Assembly: GCF_902463975.1 (NCBI RefSeq)
Contig: NZ_CABQHJ010000001.1
Coordinates: 1 to 64,000 of the forward strand
DNA length: 64,000 nt
Direction: 5' to 3'
From: Phascolarctobacterium_A sp902463975
GTDB taxonomy: Bacteria > Bacillota > Negativicutes > Acidaminococcales > Acidaminococcaceae
The notes under the pieces are model-generated. The model did no database searches. It had not been told where the DNA came from and saw only the letters and a list, made by a program, of their open reading frames with translations. Shown here in pieces: positions 52,871-61,932 of the stretch; position 1 is the first letter of the stretch; every line of letters starts with the position of its first letter. Both the position numbers and the translations under genes were made by a program.

Positions 52871-54357
52871 AATTTGCCCTCCTTAACCATTTTGGCAATT
52901 TTTTCCACCACACCGGTTGTGGAATAACCATCCTCAAATTCTATAATGCGCACTTCACCGGCATATTCACGTCCGGCAACCTCCTCAGGCTTGTAATCGC
53001 CGCCCTTGACGAGAATGTCGGGACGAATTTTTTCAATAAGCTCAGTCGGAGTATCCTGGTCGAACAGCACCACCGCATCTACACAGGCCAATGCAGCCAG
53101 CACACGCGCACGGTCCAGCTCATGCACCAAAGGTCTTGTTTCACCCTTCAGTCGGCGAACGGAAGCGTCCGTGTTCAGGCCCACAATCAAGTGCTTGCCA
53201 AGATTGCGTGCCTTCTCCAGATACGTTACATGTCCAACATGCAGAATATCAAAGCAGCCGTTGGTGAACACAATCTTTTCGCCGCATGCTCTCCAGGTTG
53301 CTGCCAGAGATGCAATCTCCTGCCAGCTCAGTGTGCGATAGCCACGGCCCTGTTTGCGTTCCTCCGTCAGTAGATCCTTCAAAAGCTCGTCACGGTGCAC
53401 CGGATAAGTGCCAACCTTGGCCACAACAATTCCTGCAGCACGGTTTGCCATATAAACAGCATCAGCCAACGAAAGCTTGCCTGCAACACCTGCCAGAAGC
53501 GTAGCCGCCACCGTATCACCAGCACCGGAAACATCAAACACCTCAATGGCGGTAGCAGGGCTGTGCAGCACCTGCTCAGCATTAACCAGGCTCATACCGC
53601 GCTCACTGCGGGTAACAACTACATTCTTAATATGAAATTTTTCGCGTGCAGCCTGCGCCATGCTGACAACGGCTTCATCAGAGTTTTCACGCTGACAGCC
53701 TGCAGCCTCACACATTTCCTTTAGATTAGGCGTAATAAAATCGCAGCCGTCATACTTAGACCAGTCAGCTCCCTTAGGATCAATCAAAACCGGTATATCA
53801 TAGGCCTTGCCCTGAGCAATTACCCATTGGCAAAAATCATCCGAGCAGACACCCTTGGCATAATCGGAAACAATAATGCCATCCAAGCCTTCATCAAGCA
53901 GTCCTGCCAGCCAATGACGCAGCTCAATGATTTCTTCCGGGAATAAATCGCCGGTTTCTTCAAAATCAAGTCGCAGCATCTGCTGATTGCCGCCCAAAAC
54001 ACGCAGCTTGGTAATGGTCTTGCGGCGTTTGCTTTTCACCAGTCCCTGATGATTGATGCCTGCATCATCCATCAGCTTTTCCAGCAGCAGACGGTTTTCA
54101 TCATCACCTGTCACACCGCCCATAAAAACCTGACATTCCAGATGTGCCAGGTTGGCAGCAACGTTTGCCGCACCGCCCAGCACGGAATTTATCTTTGTAA
54201 TACGTGTTACCGGTACAGGTGCTTCCGGCGAAATGCGTTTTACTTCGCCCTGGAAGTATCTGTCCAGCATCACATCGCCGATAACAGCAATGCGTACATT
54301 CTTAATTTGTTCTGCTAAAAAAGTTGTTACAGCTAAATCAGCCAAATTATTCACCAT
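52867..54357 (-). CDS. hldE: Bifunctional heptose kinase/adenylyltransferase
   Basis: This is an about 496-residue fusion of two enzymes. Residues 1-330 are a ribokinase-like kinase for heptose-7-phosphate: DVMLDRYFQGEVKRISPEAPVP near 30, the DVSGAGDTVAATLLAG ATP site near 275. Residues about 350-496 are the adenylyltransferase with FTNGCFDILHVGHV and the TTGVVEKI end. It makes ADP-heptose. I prefer the ATG at 54357; the frame also has an ATG at 54369. Either start lies within the end of gmhA. Confidence 0.95.
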   Translation of the reverse strand: MVNNLADLAVTTFLAEQIKNVRIAVIGDVMLDRYFQGEVKRISPEAPVPVTRITKINSVLGGAANVAANLAHLECQVFMGGVTGDDENRLLLEKLMDDAGINHQGLVKSKRRKTITKLRVLGGNQQMLRLDFEETGDLFPEEIIELRHWLAGLLDEGLDGIIVSDYAKGVCSDDFCQWVIAQGKAYDIPVLIDPKGADWSKYDGCDFITPNLKEMCEAAGCQRENSDEAVVSMAQAAREKFHIKNVVVTRSERGMSLVNAEQVLHSPATAIEVFDVSGAGDTVAATLLAGVAGKLSLADAVYMANRAAGIVVAKVGTYPVHRDELLKDLLTEERKQGRGYRTLSWQEIASLAATWRACGEKIVFTNGCFDILHVGHVTYLEKARNLGKHLIVGLNTDASVRRLKGETRPLVHELDRARVLAALACVDAVVLFDQDTPTELIEKIRPDILVKGGDYKPEEVAGREYAGEVRIIEFEDGYSTTGVVEKIAKMVKEGKL

Positions 54358-54910
54358 CCACCAGCTCACATAAAATGTGGCCTATCAAAATATGCATTTC
54401 CTGCGCACGGGCAGTAACCTTCACCGGCACAGCGATGCACTCGTCGCACAGCAGCTTCATTTTGCCGCCGCCCTCAGCCGTCATGCCTACGCAGAAAACA
54501 CCCATGCTCTTGGCCAGCTCAACAGCTTCTACAACATTGGCGCTGTTGCCGCTAGTAGAAATGCCTACCAGCACATCACCGGGACGTGCAAGCGCCTGTA
54601 CCTGACGCACGAACACCTTATCATAGCCGTAATCGTTGCCGACAGCAGTTAAAATGGAGGTATCCACCGTCAGTGCTATAGCAGGCAGACCGGCGCGTTC
54701 CTTTTGAAAACGGCCTACAAACTCGGCAGCCAGATGCTGGCTGTCAGCGGCACTGCCACCGTTGCCACAGAACAAAACCTTGTTGCCATTGGCCAACGCC
54801 TTTTTTACTTCTACAGCAATGCGCTCAATCTGTGCCAGAATCTCGCTGTTCATCACAGCATTTGCCACCTGCAGATGGTCCAGAAAGCGTTGCTTAATAA
54901 TCTCTTTCAT
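54347..54910 (-). CDS. gmhA: Sedoheptulose-7-phosphate isomerase
   Basis: This is a 187-residue SIS-domain enzyme that makes D-glycero-D-manno-heptose-7-phosphate, the first step toward ADP-heptose. LFCGNGGSAADSQHLAAEFVGRF near residue 45 has the catalytic and zinc-binding His. GISTSGNSANVVEA near 118 is the phosphate-binding SIS loop. Normal length. It follows the LptD-like gene by 11 bp and overlaps hldE. Confidence 0.96.
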   Translation of the reverse strand: MKEIIKQRFLDHLQVANAVMNSEILAQIERIAVEVKKALANGNKVLFCGNGGSAADSQHLAAEFVGRFQKERAGLPAIALTVDTSILTAVGNDYGYDKVFVRQVQALARPGDVLVGISTSGNSANVVEAVELAKSMGVFCVGMTAEGGGKMKLLCDECIAVPVKVTARAQEMHILIGHILCELVDGE

Positions 54911-54921
54911 TTTCTACCTCA

Positions 54922-56400
54922 TTACCAGTTAATAAAATCAAACTTAGCTTCAAAAGCACTGTCTTTATTATCAATATCTTTATGCTTATAAATCAAGGAA
55001 AGCTGCCAGCAGCAGAACTTATGCGTCCAGCTGTATCTTGTTTCATAGTTTTCCTTTTGGTCTAAATCATAACGGTTGACAATGGTAAAGCTGTTCTTGT
55101 CATCCATAATATACTGCAGACCATTACGCAGCTCTTTGGCCATATCAGGCTGATCGTAGGTGAATACATCTGTCGTAAAATCTTCACGATAATAGCCAAC
55201 CCAGGTATTCCACTTCGGGCTGATTTTCTGGCCCAATGTTGCATAATAAACATTGGTAGACTGCAAAGAATCCTCTGCACTCTCACGTGTCCATTTCTTG
55301 CCAATCGTCAAATCCAAAGAAGTATTTTTGCTGTTGAACAGATAAATGCGGTCATGGTTAAGGAAGGCACCATATTCTGTATGCCAGCTCTTGCGTCCAG
55401 TATCATCATTTTTCCACAAACCACGCTCAAAGTAAGCACTGTAAGTCAAAGGCAGGCCAGGAGCGATATGATGAGTTTTATAATTAAAGCGTATATTGTT
55501 CTGCTTCTCTACCCATTCGTCATCGTCCTCATACCAGCCGTTTTCGTAGGTAACCTTAAAGTTACGCTCGTTATGCTCCAGGCCGTAAACAGGCTTATAG
55601 CCAGCCTTGCTGTAATAATTTATATCAGCATAAATTGTATCCTTGTCTCCTAACGGACGCTCATAGGAAAGATTGACATAAGTTCCCTTATCGCTGTCCT
55701 TGAAGCCGATATGCGGCAGGATACGTTCCTTGGATTTTTCCGTCAGGCTGTTTTCCCAATAATCACGGGAATAGATATGCTTACCGCGCACAAAAACCTT
55801 TACGTCGCGTGCTACCATTTTATCATGCGGATAAATTTCAAAGGTCTTAGCCTTGATTTCCAAACATTTAGGATGCTTTTCTGCCGGGCAGCGACTGGTA
55901 GAGCCACCCTCATCAAGAATCATTTTGTCCGGATAGATAGTAGCATGAGGCGCAGCAAAGAAATCCTTGCCGTTTTTACCGGTCAATTTTTTCATTTCAC
56001 CGGTCTTATTGTTAAAGTTATAATGACCCCAGGCAGCCTGAGTTTCACTTTCTCCCTCTACCAGTTTGCCACCTTCTAATAACCAGATATCGCCAGTTTT
56101 CATATTGCCTTTTACCTGCGTTGTATAAATATCCTGGCCATTTTGTGATACCCTGATATTACCCTCGGCATGAAAATCGCCGCTGACAGTATCATATACT
56201 GCATGCTCACCTGTCAGGTGAATCGGCAGTCCCTGCTGCTTTTCTGCATCCTGCGTTTCGCGATGAGGCAATGCAACATTCGGCTCACTGACAGAAACCG
56301 GACTCAGCATACTGTCGCTGTTGCTGTTGCTAAACTGTTCTGCATAAACAGGCATGCACATGCCCAAAGCTAATGTGGTAGCTATAAAAGTCTTCTTCAT
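54922..56400 (-). CDS. LptD/OstA-like outer-membrane protein
   Basis: This 492-residue exported protein has a signal peptide (cleavage near VYAEQ, about residue 20). Residues about 60-200 form the OstA/LptA-like jellyroll (HLTGEHAVYDTVSGDFHAEGNI, GKNGKDFFAAPHATIYPDK). The remainder has alternating strands typical of an outer-membrane barrel and ends in a C-terminal Trp. It is shorter than E. coli LptD (about 784). Cys pairs (SRCPAEKHPKC, FCCW) could form disulfides. It is the first gene of the ADP-heptose/LPS operon, which suggests LPS export to the surface. Confidence 0.8.
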   Translation of the reverse strand: MKKTFIATTLALGMCMPVYAEQFSNSNSDSMLSPVSVSEPNVALPHRETQDAEKQQGLPIHLTGEHAVYDTVSGDFHAEGNIRVSQNGQDIYTTQVKGNMKTGDIWLLEGGKLVEGESETQAAWGHYNFNNKTGEMKKLTGKNGKDFFAAPHATIYPDKMILDEGGSTSRCPAEKHPKCLEIKAKTFEIYPHDKMVARDVKVFVRGKHIYSRDYWENSLTEKSKERILPHIGFKDSDKGTYVNLSYERPLGDKDTIYADINYYSKAGYKPVYGLEHNERNFKVTYENGWYEDDDEWVEKQNNIRFNYKTHHIAPGLPLTYSAYFERGLWKNDDTGRKSWHTEYGAFLNHDRIYLFNSKNTSLDLTIGKKWTRESAEDSLQSTNVYYATLGQKISPKWNTWVGYYREDFTTDVFTYDQPDMAKELRNGLQYIMDDKNSFTIVNRYDLDQKENYETRYSWTHKFCCWQLSLIYKHKDIDNKDSAFEAKFDFINW

Positions 56401-56476
56401 ACGAAAAAACTCCTTCTCTATAATTGCAAATAAAAAAATTCATAATAATCCACTTAACATTATACCATAAAAAAAG

Positions 56477-56507
56477 CAAAAGCTCACTCGAAAGAGTGAG
56501 CTTTTCA
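56477..56507 (-). terminator. Intrinsic terminator after the glycine-zipper protein gene
   Basis: Perfect stem AAAAGCTCACTC/GAGTGAGCTTTT with a TTTC loop, then GCTTTTTTT on the minus strand. Confidence 0.9.
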
Positions 56508-56523
56508 CGTATAATTTTCGATT

Positions 56524-57453
56524 TTATTCCTGATATACTGCACCCTGCAGGGTAGTATCTGCAGCAGTTTGCACATAGGTTTCACAGCCAACCGGGATAG
56601 TTACACTGTTGCCCTTAACAAAGGCACCGCCAACCAGGCCTACAGGACCAAGAATAATCATACCGCCAATAGCGGCTCCGGCTGCACCGGCAATGCTTTC
56701 AGCCTTTTGTTTGGCCAGCTCGCCTACGGTAACAGGAATCTTAGTACCATCTATACCATAGATATAGGTAAAGTTGATATCAATACGGCCATCCTTACCA
56801 AAGATACCAGGCTGAACAACCTTTTTTACTTCACCGACACCGGTTGCTCCCTTCGGCAGCACCAGTACATCATTTACGTACAGGTTATCAGCAGCTTTGA
56901 AGTGCACTGTATCGCCCTGGCGACTCATTTTAGTGCTCAGCTCGGAAGTAAAAGTGATTTTCAAAACAGAATCCTTCGGCAAAGTTACATCCTGTACAGG
57001 CACATTACCATCTTCATAGGAAGCAAGCTTCAGCAGATTTTCCAGGCGTCCGCTCAAAGAACCGGTCTGGTTCTGACCATAGAGAAGCTTTTCAGTTGCT
57101 TCAATACGGTTTTTGGCTGCGCCACCGGACATGCTTTCATTCATCTTCCATTCTACTACATTAAGCTTAGTAGCAAAGGAAGCCTCTCCGTTATCAGGAG
57201 TACCTTCAAGGTAATCGTACATATTATCAACGCGGTTGATTATTGCATCACTTGTAATAGTGCCGTAAACGTCATCCTCAAGGCTGTCCATACGCTGCAG
57301 CAGAGAACCGCTTTGCTCCGTACCATAAAGCATTTTTTCCATGGCACCAATTTTTTCAGCCATGGGAACAGCAGCATCAGCTGCAAAGCCCGGGATTACC
57401 GTTGTAAAGCAAAAGATAAAGGTCAACAATAAAGTTGCAAGCTGTTTTTTCAA
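56524..57453 (-). CDS. Secreted protein with internal repeats and glycine zipper
   Basis: This is a 309-residue exported protein. The signal peptide is KKQLATLLLTFIFCFTTVIPGFAADA. I use the TTG at 57453, which has GGAGG at the right distance. Residues about 20-140 contain two or three related helical units (EKMLYGTEQSGSLLQRMDSL, EKLLYGQNQTGSLSGRLENL). Then follows a beta-rich domain and a glycine-zipper hydrophobic stretch (GAAGAAIGGMIILGPVGLVGGAF) near 265. Such zippers occur in outer-membrane-associated proteins. Envelope role inferred; exact function unknown. Confidence 0.65.
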   Translation of the reverse strand: MKKQLATLLLTFIFCFTTVIPGFAADAAVPMAEKIGAMEKMLYGTEQSGSLLQRMDSLEDDVYGTITSDAIINRVDNMYDYLEGTPDNGEASFATKLNVVEWKMNESMSGGAAKNRIEATEKLLYGQNQTGSLSGRLENLLKLASYEDGNVPVQDVTLPKDSVLKITFTSELSTKMSRQGDTVHFKAADNLYVNDVLVLPKGATGVGEVKKVVQPGIFGKDGRIDINFTYIYGIDGTKIPVTVGELAKQKAESIAGAAGAAIGGMIILGPVGLVGGAFVKGNSVTIPVGCETYVQTAADTTLQGAVYQE

Positions 57454-57650
57454 TTTTCTTACCTCCAATCAGAGCTATATATTTTTATTATAGCACGAAA
57501 AGAAGATTTTCTAAAGGGAAAGCAGGTGAAATCCCTGTATTATTTTACGAACACAACAGCCATTTTACTCAAAAGCACATTATTGGGGGCAGTAAGAATG
57601 TTTTTTATAGTCAGATTTTCCTTGCAATAACAATATGTAAATCAAAAAAA

Positions 57651-58970
57651 TTAGTGCACAAAGTCTATTCCATACGAAACTGATGCTTTATCCTTAGCGG
57701 GTACCTTCATCAAAGTTTTATAGATTTCATCAGCATCAATATCATATTTGGAAGTAAATACAGCTCCTTTATTACCACGACGGATAACAACAACCTTGTC
57801 AATCGGCATATAAAAAACATCTTCAAAAGGCTGATTGGATAACCGCGAAACCTTTTCCACACTAGCCTCATCCATACCACCCATATAGACTAATGTATCG
57901 CAATTGTTGGAAATCGTCTGTGCCTTTTTGTCACCATACATGCTGTTCAATTGGCTGAAATCCTGCAAAAGCATCGTGACGCTGATTTTCTTTTGTCTGA
58001 TAATGCTAATTGTTTTCTCAAATCCCGGAACAACACCGCCGCAAGCGAAATCATCAAACATCAATCTAACCGGTACTGACAACTCACCATTAACGCAATG
58101 ATCCTCAGCATACTCAAACAGGTCTTTGAAAATCTGGGAAAAAACTATGTTGGAAAAAATATGCGTAGATTGATTCAGCGGCGGCACCGTAATGAACAAA
58201 ACAGTCTTTTCTTTTCCCAAAGCTGTTATATCAAGTTCAGGTAACGATGCGCTAATGACACCAACGACTTCTTCTGTAAATACAGCATTAATCGCAGAAA
58301 TCATCGTTGCCATGATACAGATTCCTGTAGTTCTGCAATTACGTCTGAAGCCATAATAGCCACTGGCCATGCTTGCCTCACATCTTTTGGCAGCATAAAA
58401 ATCTACTGATTTCAAAATATCTATCGAGGTATGCTCATCTTCGTCAAATTCTGTTTTCTCAGAATGGAGAAGCTCAAAAGCAACATTCAACGCATTTACC
58501 ACACAGAAGAAGAAATTCAAATCAGGTTTCTCAAAGCAATCTCTTGTAAATCTCACCACAAAAGCCAGTAAGTTTGCTGCCGAAACACTCCAATAGGGAT
58601 CCTTCTGATTATCCTTATCTCCTAAGGATGCATTAACAATATTAATAGCAAAATCGCGGATATCCTTATCTGTTTTAAGATATCGGAAAAGATTAAAGGA
58701 AACATTGCTTGTCTCCGGATGTGCAATGTTTAAGTCCAGGACCTTATAGCCTCTTTCGGCAAACAGCGGAGCATATTTGTCAAACAAGCTACGTTTATTG
58801 ATGTTAATAACAAGACTGCTATTTTCTGTATGCAGGAGCATCGGCTCAAGGACATAATGCGTCTTGCCGCTGCCAGTACCACCGACAATCAGCACATTGT
58901 TGTTAGCGCTGTTTTCATCCATCTTGTAAACACAGTTCTTAGCCATTACCAGATTATCTTTTGGGTTCAT
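57651..58970 (-). CDS. TraG/TraD/VirD4-type coupling ATPase, orphan
   Basis: This is a 439-residue ATPase of the type IV secretion coupling family. Walker A VGGTGSGKTHYVLEP lies near residue 30, Walker B VRLMFDDFACGG near 318, MLLQDFSQLNSMYG near 345 and SNNCDTLVYMGG near 370. The N-terminal membrane helices of VirD4 are missing, so it is soluble or needs a partner. It lies 17 bp after the ClpP-like gene. No relaxase, integrase or other mating genes are in the window, so this is either a remnant or a repurposed gene. Confidence 0.85.
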   Translation of the reverse strand: MNPKDNLVMAKNCVYKMDENSANNNVLIVGGTGSGKTHYVLEPMLLHTENSSLVININKRSLFDKYAPLFAERGYKVLDLNIAHPETSNVSFNLFRYLKTDKDIRDFAINIVNASLGDKDNQKDPYWSVSAANLLAFVVRFTRDCFEKPDLNFFFCVVNALNVAFELLHSEKTEFDEDEHTSIDILKSVDFYAAKRCEASMASGYYGFRRNCRTTGICIMATMISAINAVFTEEVVGVISASLPELDITALGKEKTVLFITVPPLNQSTHIFSNIVFSQIFKDLFEYAEDHCVNGELSVPVRLMFDDFACGGVVPGFEKTISIIRQKKISVTMLLQDFSQLNSMYGDKKAQTISNNCDTLVYMGGMDEASVEKVSRLSNQPFEDVFYMPIDKVVVIRRGNKGAVFTSKYDIDADEIYKTLMKVPAKDKASVSYGIDFVH

Positions 58971-58987
58971 CTTGCCGTCCTCCTTAT

Positions 58988-59569
58988 CTATTCCGCCAAA
59001 TCAGCAACAGAAGCCAGGCCATCGCAAAGCTTATTGGCAATCGCCTTCACCGAATCAAGGAAGAGATCCTCGTCCGTAACAAACTTTTCGCAGATATCAA
59101 TTGGCAATTGCGTATTTGCTGCCAAGACCTTAATCAGTTTTTCCTTTGTCTCCTGCAGATTTTTGGAAAGCTCCCGAATTGAGGTAACCGTACCACCTGC
59201 ATTGTCCATAATACGTGGCTCGTGCAGCATCAGCTTACTGTTCTTCATCATATAACGATGGCCGATTTGCCCTGCAGTAAAAATTATAGCAGCCATGCTG
59301 TAGGCGGTCCCCAGGCAATAGGTATGCACATTGAGCGATTTCATAGCATCAATCACCATCATGCCTGCGTCAATTTCACCGCCAACGGAATGAATCAGCA
59401 TCTTGATGGGTTTATCCTTGTCCTTTCCTAAAATAATGAGCTGCTTGATAACTTCCAGTGCTGTCTGAGCGTTAATGTCCTTGTCCAAAATTACGATTCT
59501 GTTAGCCAACAGACGAGTTTCAATCGGTTCGATTGTGATACCGTTAGCAGATTTTACTTCTACATGCAT
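58988..59569 (-). CDS. ClpP-like serine protease
   Basis: This is a 193-residue protein of the ClpP/crotonase fold. The catalytic Ser is in GTAYSMAAII near 90, the His in KLMLHEPRI near 118, and a candidate Asp in FVTDEDLFLDS near 165. The oxyanion part IHSVGGEIDAGM is present near 63. Sequence around Ser (AYS rather than AAS) and context differ from the housekeeping ClpP; it looks like the variants in mobile elements. It is co-transcribed with the coupling ATPase gene. Possible roles are processing of a secreted or conjugative protein. Confidence 0.8.
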   Translation of the reverse strand: MHVEVKSANGITIEPIETRLLANRIVILDKDINAQTALEVIKQLIILGKDKDKPIKMLIHSVGGEIDAGMMVIDAMKSLNVHTYCLGTAYSMAAIIFTAGQIGHRYMMKNSKLMLHEPRIMDNAGGTVTSIRELSKNLQETKEKLIKVLAANTQLPIDICEKFVTDEDLFLDSVKAIANKLCDGLASVADLAE

Positions 59570-59674
59570 GTCTTCAGCCTCCCATTATTTACATATGAAA
59601 TTCATATAGCTTTAACCTCCGTGATGCTGCCAGCAAGCAGGCAGCACCTTCGGAAGCAGCATTATCTCTATCTG

Positions 59675-60205
59675 TTATTTACCGGTAACCTTTACATCCG
59701 GCTCGGAAGCCATAATGATGAGATACAGGTTGTCGAAGCCGAAATCCTTGTTCTTCATGTAGGACAGTATCATAGTCTTACCCTTCAGCTCCCAGGTGCA
59801 GCTTACCTCTGCATCACCAGTTTTTTTATTGAAGGTATCCTTCTCTTTGCCAACACCATATTCAGCTTCCATGCTCTGCAACAGCTTGCTATAATCATTA
59901 ATACTGCTTTTCTTGAAATTCACTTCAATGAAGTACAACTTGTTGTACGTGAACGCATATTTAACTACGTCAATTTCTGTATTCATGAAGGGTTCAACGT
60001 GCGTATCAGTGAAGATGAATGCATTGTCCGTGACGCAAATCAGGTTTGCCGGCTTAGCAGTGGTGCTCTGAGCTACGAGTTGCTCGCCGGATTGACCGAA
60101 AACAGCCTGGTCAAGAGAAGCGGCTTGAGCACTGAACACACCGCCTAAGGTCAGAGCGAGTACGAGGATTACTTGTGCGATTTTGGTTTTGATAGTGTTG
60201 TTCAT
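59675..60205 (-). CDS. Secreted hypothetical protein
   Basis: This is a 176-residue protein with a clear signal peptide (KIAQVILVLALTLGGVFSAQA, cleavage after about residue 28). The mature part is a small alpha/beta domain (VVKYAFTYNKLYFIEVNFKKSS, SCTWELKGKTMILSYM) with no recognised family. ATG follows AAAGGAAG. A stem TGCTGCC/GGCAGCA lies between its stop and the ClpP-like gene. Function unknown, likely periplasmic. Confidence 0.65.
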   Translation of the reverse strand: MNNTIKTKIAQVILVLALTLGGVFSAQAASLDQAVFGQSGEQLVAQSTTAKPANLICVTDNAFIFTDTHVEPFMNTEIDVVKYAFTYNKLYFIEVNFKKSSINDYSKLLQSMEAEYGVGKEKDTFNKKTGDAEVSCTWELKGKTMILSYMKNKDFGFDNLYLIIMASEPDVKVTGK

Positions 60206-60330
60206 GGTGAATACTTCCTTTCTTACTTGCGTTGATTATATTTTAATGTAAACCTAACTGATCTTCACGGAAATACAAGTGCGCGATACATATTTACAGA
60301 GTAACAAATTTTGCAGTATACATGGTAACT

Positions 60331-60657
60331 TTATGCAGCTACCTTCAGGATATCCCAGGGTTCTATAATTAAACTGTAGGTCAGACCATCTTCGAAAGCG
60401 GCGCAACATCTTTTGTCAGGAGTTATGCAGAGCAGTTTGCCGGTTTTCCCTTCATACGCCAGCTTCCATTTGTAGCCTTCTTCCTCTTCCTTGGACTGGT
60501 CGTCTCTGTACTTGTCTACGGGAACATATTTAACTAAATCACCTACCTGCAGTTGCAGCTTTTGGAGAGTCGCCAGACGCTCCGGCTTACGTTTGGCAAT
60601 GAATACCATGGAGGAGCTTGATAATTTCGCTTTTCTTACTACTTTAGCTTTTGTCAT
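60331..60657 (-). CDS. Hypothetical small protein
   Basis: This is a 108-residue basic protein (MTKAKVVRKAKLSSSS...) with a beta-rich centre (LQVGDLVKYVPV, WKLAYEGKTGKLLCITPDKRCCAAF). It could be a small SH3-like fold. ATG follows AAAGGATG. No signal or membrane helix. It lies in the mobile-looking block with the coupling ATPase. Unknown function. Confidence 0.55.
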   Translation of the reverse strand: MTKAKVVRKAKLSSSSMVFIAKRKPERLATLQKLQLQVGDLVKYVPVDKYRDDQSKEEEEGYKWKLAYEGKTGKLLCITPDKRCCAAFEDGLTYSLIIEPWDILKVAA

Positions 60658-60745
60658 ACCAATTACATCCTTTCGTTACCTTTACACTAGAATTATTTAT
60701 ATCAGCGAACCAGGCAGACCAGCTACCTGATTACTAAAGCTAAGC

Positions 60746-61114
60746 TTATATTCTCTCAGGCCAAGCGTAATCAGGTTGCCAGATACTGGTAATGGATTCA
60801 GCCTGGAGCAAAGCTGTATCATCCTCCTCTGCTTTCTTGAGCATACCTTTAATACGGATGAATTCACCTCTGATCAATCCTCTAGCCTGTTCAATGAGCT
60901 TTTCATCGAAATACGTAACGCTTTGGTATTTTTCTACAATTTTTTGATAATCATAATCCTTATCGGTAACCTCAGCACTGAATACAATGCTCAGCATGCC
61001 AATGTTATTACCATTTCTGCAGATTTTTTCATGAGATAACGTGATAACGTGACCAACCATCTCAACATCACTTGCAATTACCTTGTAGTACTTCTTAGCT
61101 TCATTGTTTTCCAT
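60746..61114 (-). CDS. Hypothetical small protein
   Basis: This is a 122-residue protein. I start at the ATG at 61114 (MENNEAKKYYKVIASDVEMVG) after AAAGGGGC, not the longer frame. It is beta-rich in the first half (GHVITLSHEKIC, MLSIVFSAEVTD) and helical later. Acidic, soluble, no known family. It is preceded by the terminator-like hairpin at 61183-61214, so it begins a new transcript. Confidence 0.55.
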   Translation of the reverse strand: MENNEAKKYYKVIASDVEMVGHVITLSHEKICRNGNNIGMLSIVFSAEVTDKDYDYQKIVEKYQSVTYFDEKLIEQARGLIRGEFIRIKGMLKKAEEDDTALLQAESITSIWQPDYAWPERI

Positions 61115-61182
61115 GGCGTTTGCCCCTTTCAATTACGTTGTGCAACATGCTACGTAGTTGGTGCTTATCAGGGAATCAAAAA

Positions 61183-61214
61183 AAGCTGCTCCCATCTGAT
61201 AACAGGAGCAGCTT
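61183..61214 (-). terminator. Terminator of unit A
   Basis: Stem AAGCTGCTCC/GGAGCAGCTT with T7 following on the minus strand. Confidence 0.85.
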
Positions 61215-61507
61215 CAACGTTGCTATATGCTTCGTATCTTTAACTCCTATTACCAGAAGCTCTGTTTTGACCAGAACCTCTCTATATTAATGTAAGCGCT
61301 AATCTTTCTTCCTGTCGGCACAACTGCCGCTGCTAATGTTTCCTCTTGACGACCTGTGGTCGCTGTTTACGATTTTTCTTACGGCACAATTGCCGCTGTT
61401 AATGGTTGTACTTAATTACATTTCCAATAGGAGTTTGATACTCTATATGTCATTTGACCTATTGAATTTTACTTGAAAGTTTTACTGATTGTCAGACACA
61501 GCCACAA

Positions 61508-61579
61508 TAAAAAAAGCTGTTTCTGTTGATAACAGGAACAGCTTGAAATGCTTGAACACACTGCTTATCCCTATTATCC
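61508..61579 (-). ncRNA. Putative small RNA, unit B
   Basis: A near-consensus promoter TTGACA, 17 bases, TATACA (61586-61614, minus strand) is followed after about 70 bases by a terminator, stem AAGCTGTT..CTG/CAG..AACAGCTT with T7 (61514-61544). The RNA body GAGTTTGGATAATAGG... is partly conserved in unit A. No open frame with a ribosome site is inside. RNA ends are inferred. Confidence 0.65.
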
Positions 61580-61585
61580 AAACTC

Positions 61586-61614
61586 TGTATATCACAGAAA
61601 TCTGCTGTTGTCAA
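61586..61614 (-). promoter_or_regulatory. Near-consensus sigma70 promoter of unit B
   Basis: TTGACA at 61609-61614 and TATACA at 61586-61591 on the minus strand, exactly 17 bases apart. The matching sites in unit A are degenerate (TTAATA, TCAAAA). Confidence 0.75.
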
Positions 61615-61932
61615 TGTAAGTGCTATCGTTCCTCCTTAACGGCACAACTGCCGCTGCTAATGATTCAGTCCTATACATGTGATAGGGATTGTAGTGAAAA
61701 TTATTTACTTGACTGCCGAAGCATTCATCAGAAAGCTATATACTCCTCTTTAATTGCTTCGTGCATTCATAGTACACCTTGTTTTTAGATTTGTCAAGTA
61801 CTTTTTGGATTTTTTTACAGTATACTTTTAACTTTTCTCGCCATCGCCACGATAAGCAGCATTATCCACAGTTAATTTTAACTTGTTATGGTAAGGAAAA
61901 GATAAACAGCCTTACATGCGCTATAGCGTCTC

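Larger units (their letters stand above)
61115..61932. other. 818-bp gene-free stretch with tandem small-RNA-like units
   Basis: It contains two related units (A, 61178-61338 and B, 61508-61662), each with a minus-strand terminator at its left end, plus three copies of a CGGCA.T.GCCG hairpin (61316-61338, 61382-61404, 61640-61662). No protein frame is supported. Confidence 0.65.

Noticed and set aside
57651..61114. Prophage remnant
   Set aside because: No integrase, terminase, capsid or tail genes; only a coupling ATPase, a ClpP-like protease and small unknown genes.
61316..61662. Three copies of a 23-bp CGGCACAA.TGCCGCTG.TAATG repeat, considered as a CRISPR
   Set aside because: Spacing is irregular (66 and 258 bp), only three copies exist and there are no cas genes; it fits duplicated hairpins of small-RNA units.
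61862..61870. TTATCCACA, a match to the DnaA box consensus
   Set aside because: Single site without a cluster, an AT-rich unwinding region or dnaA/dnaN nearby; not an origin.
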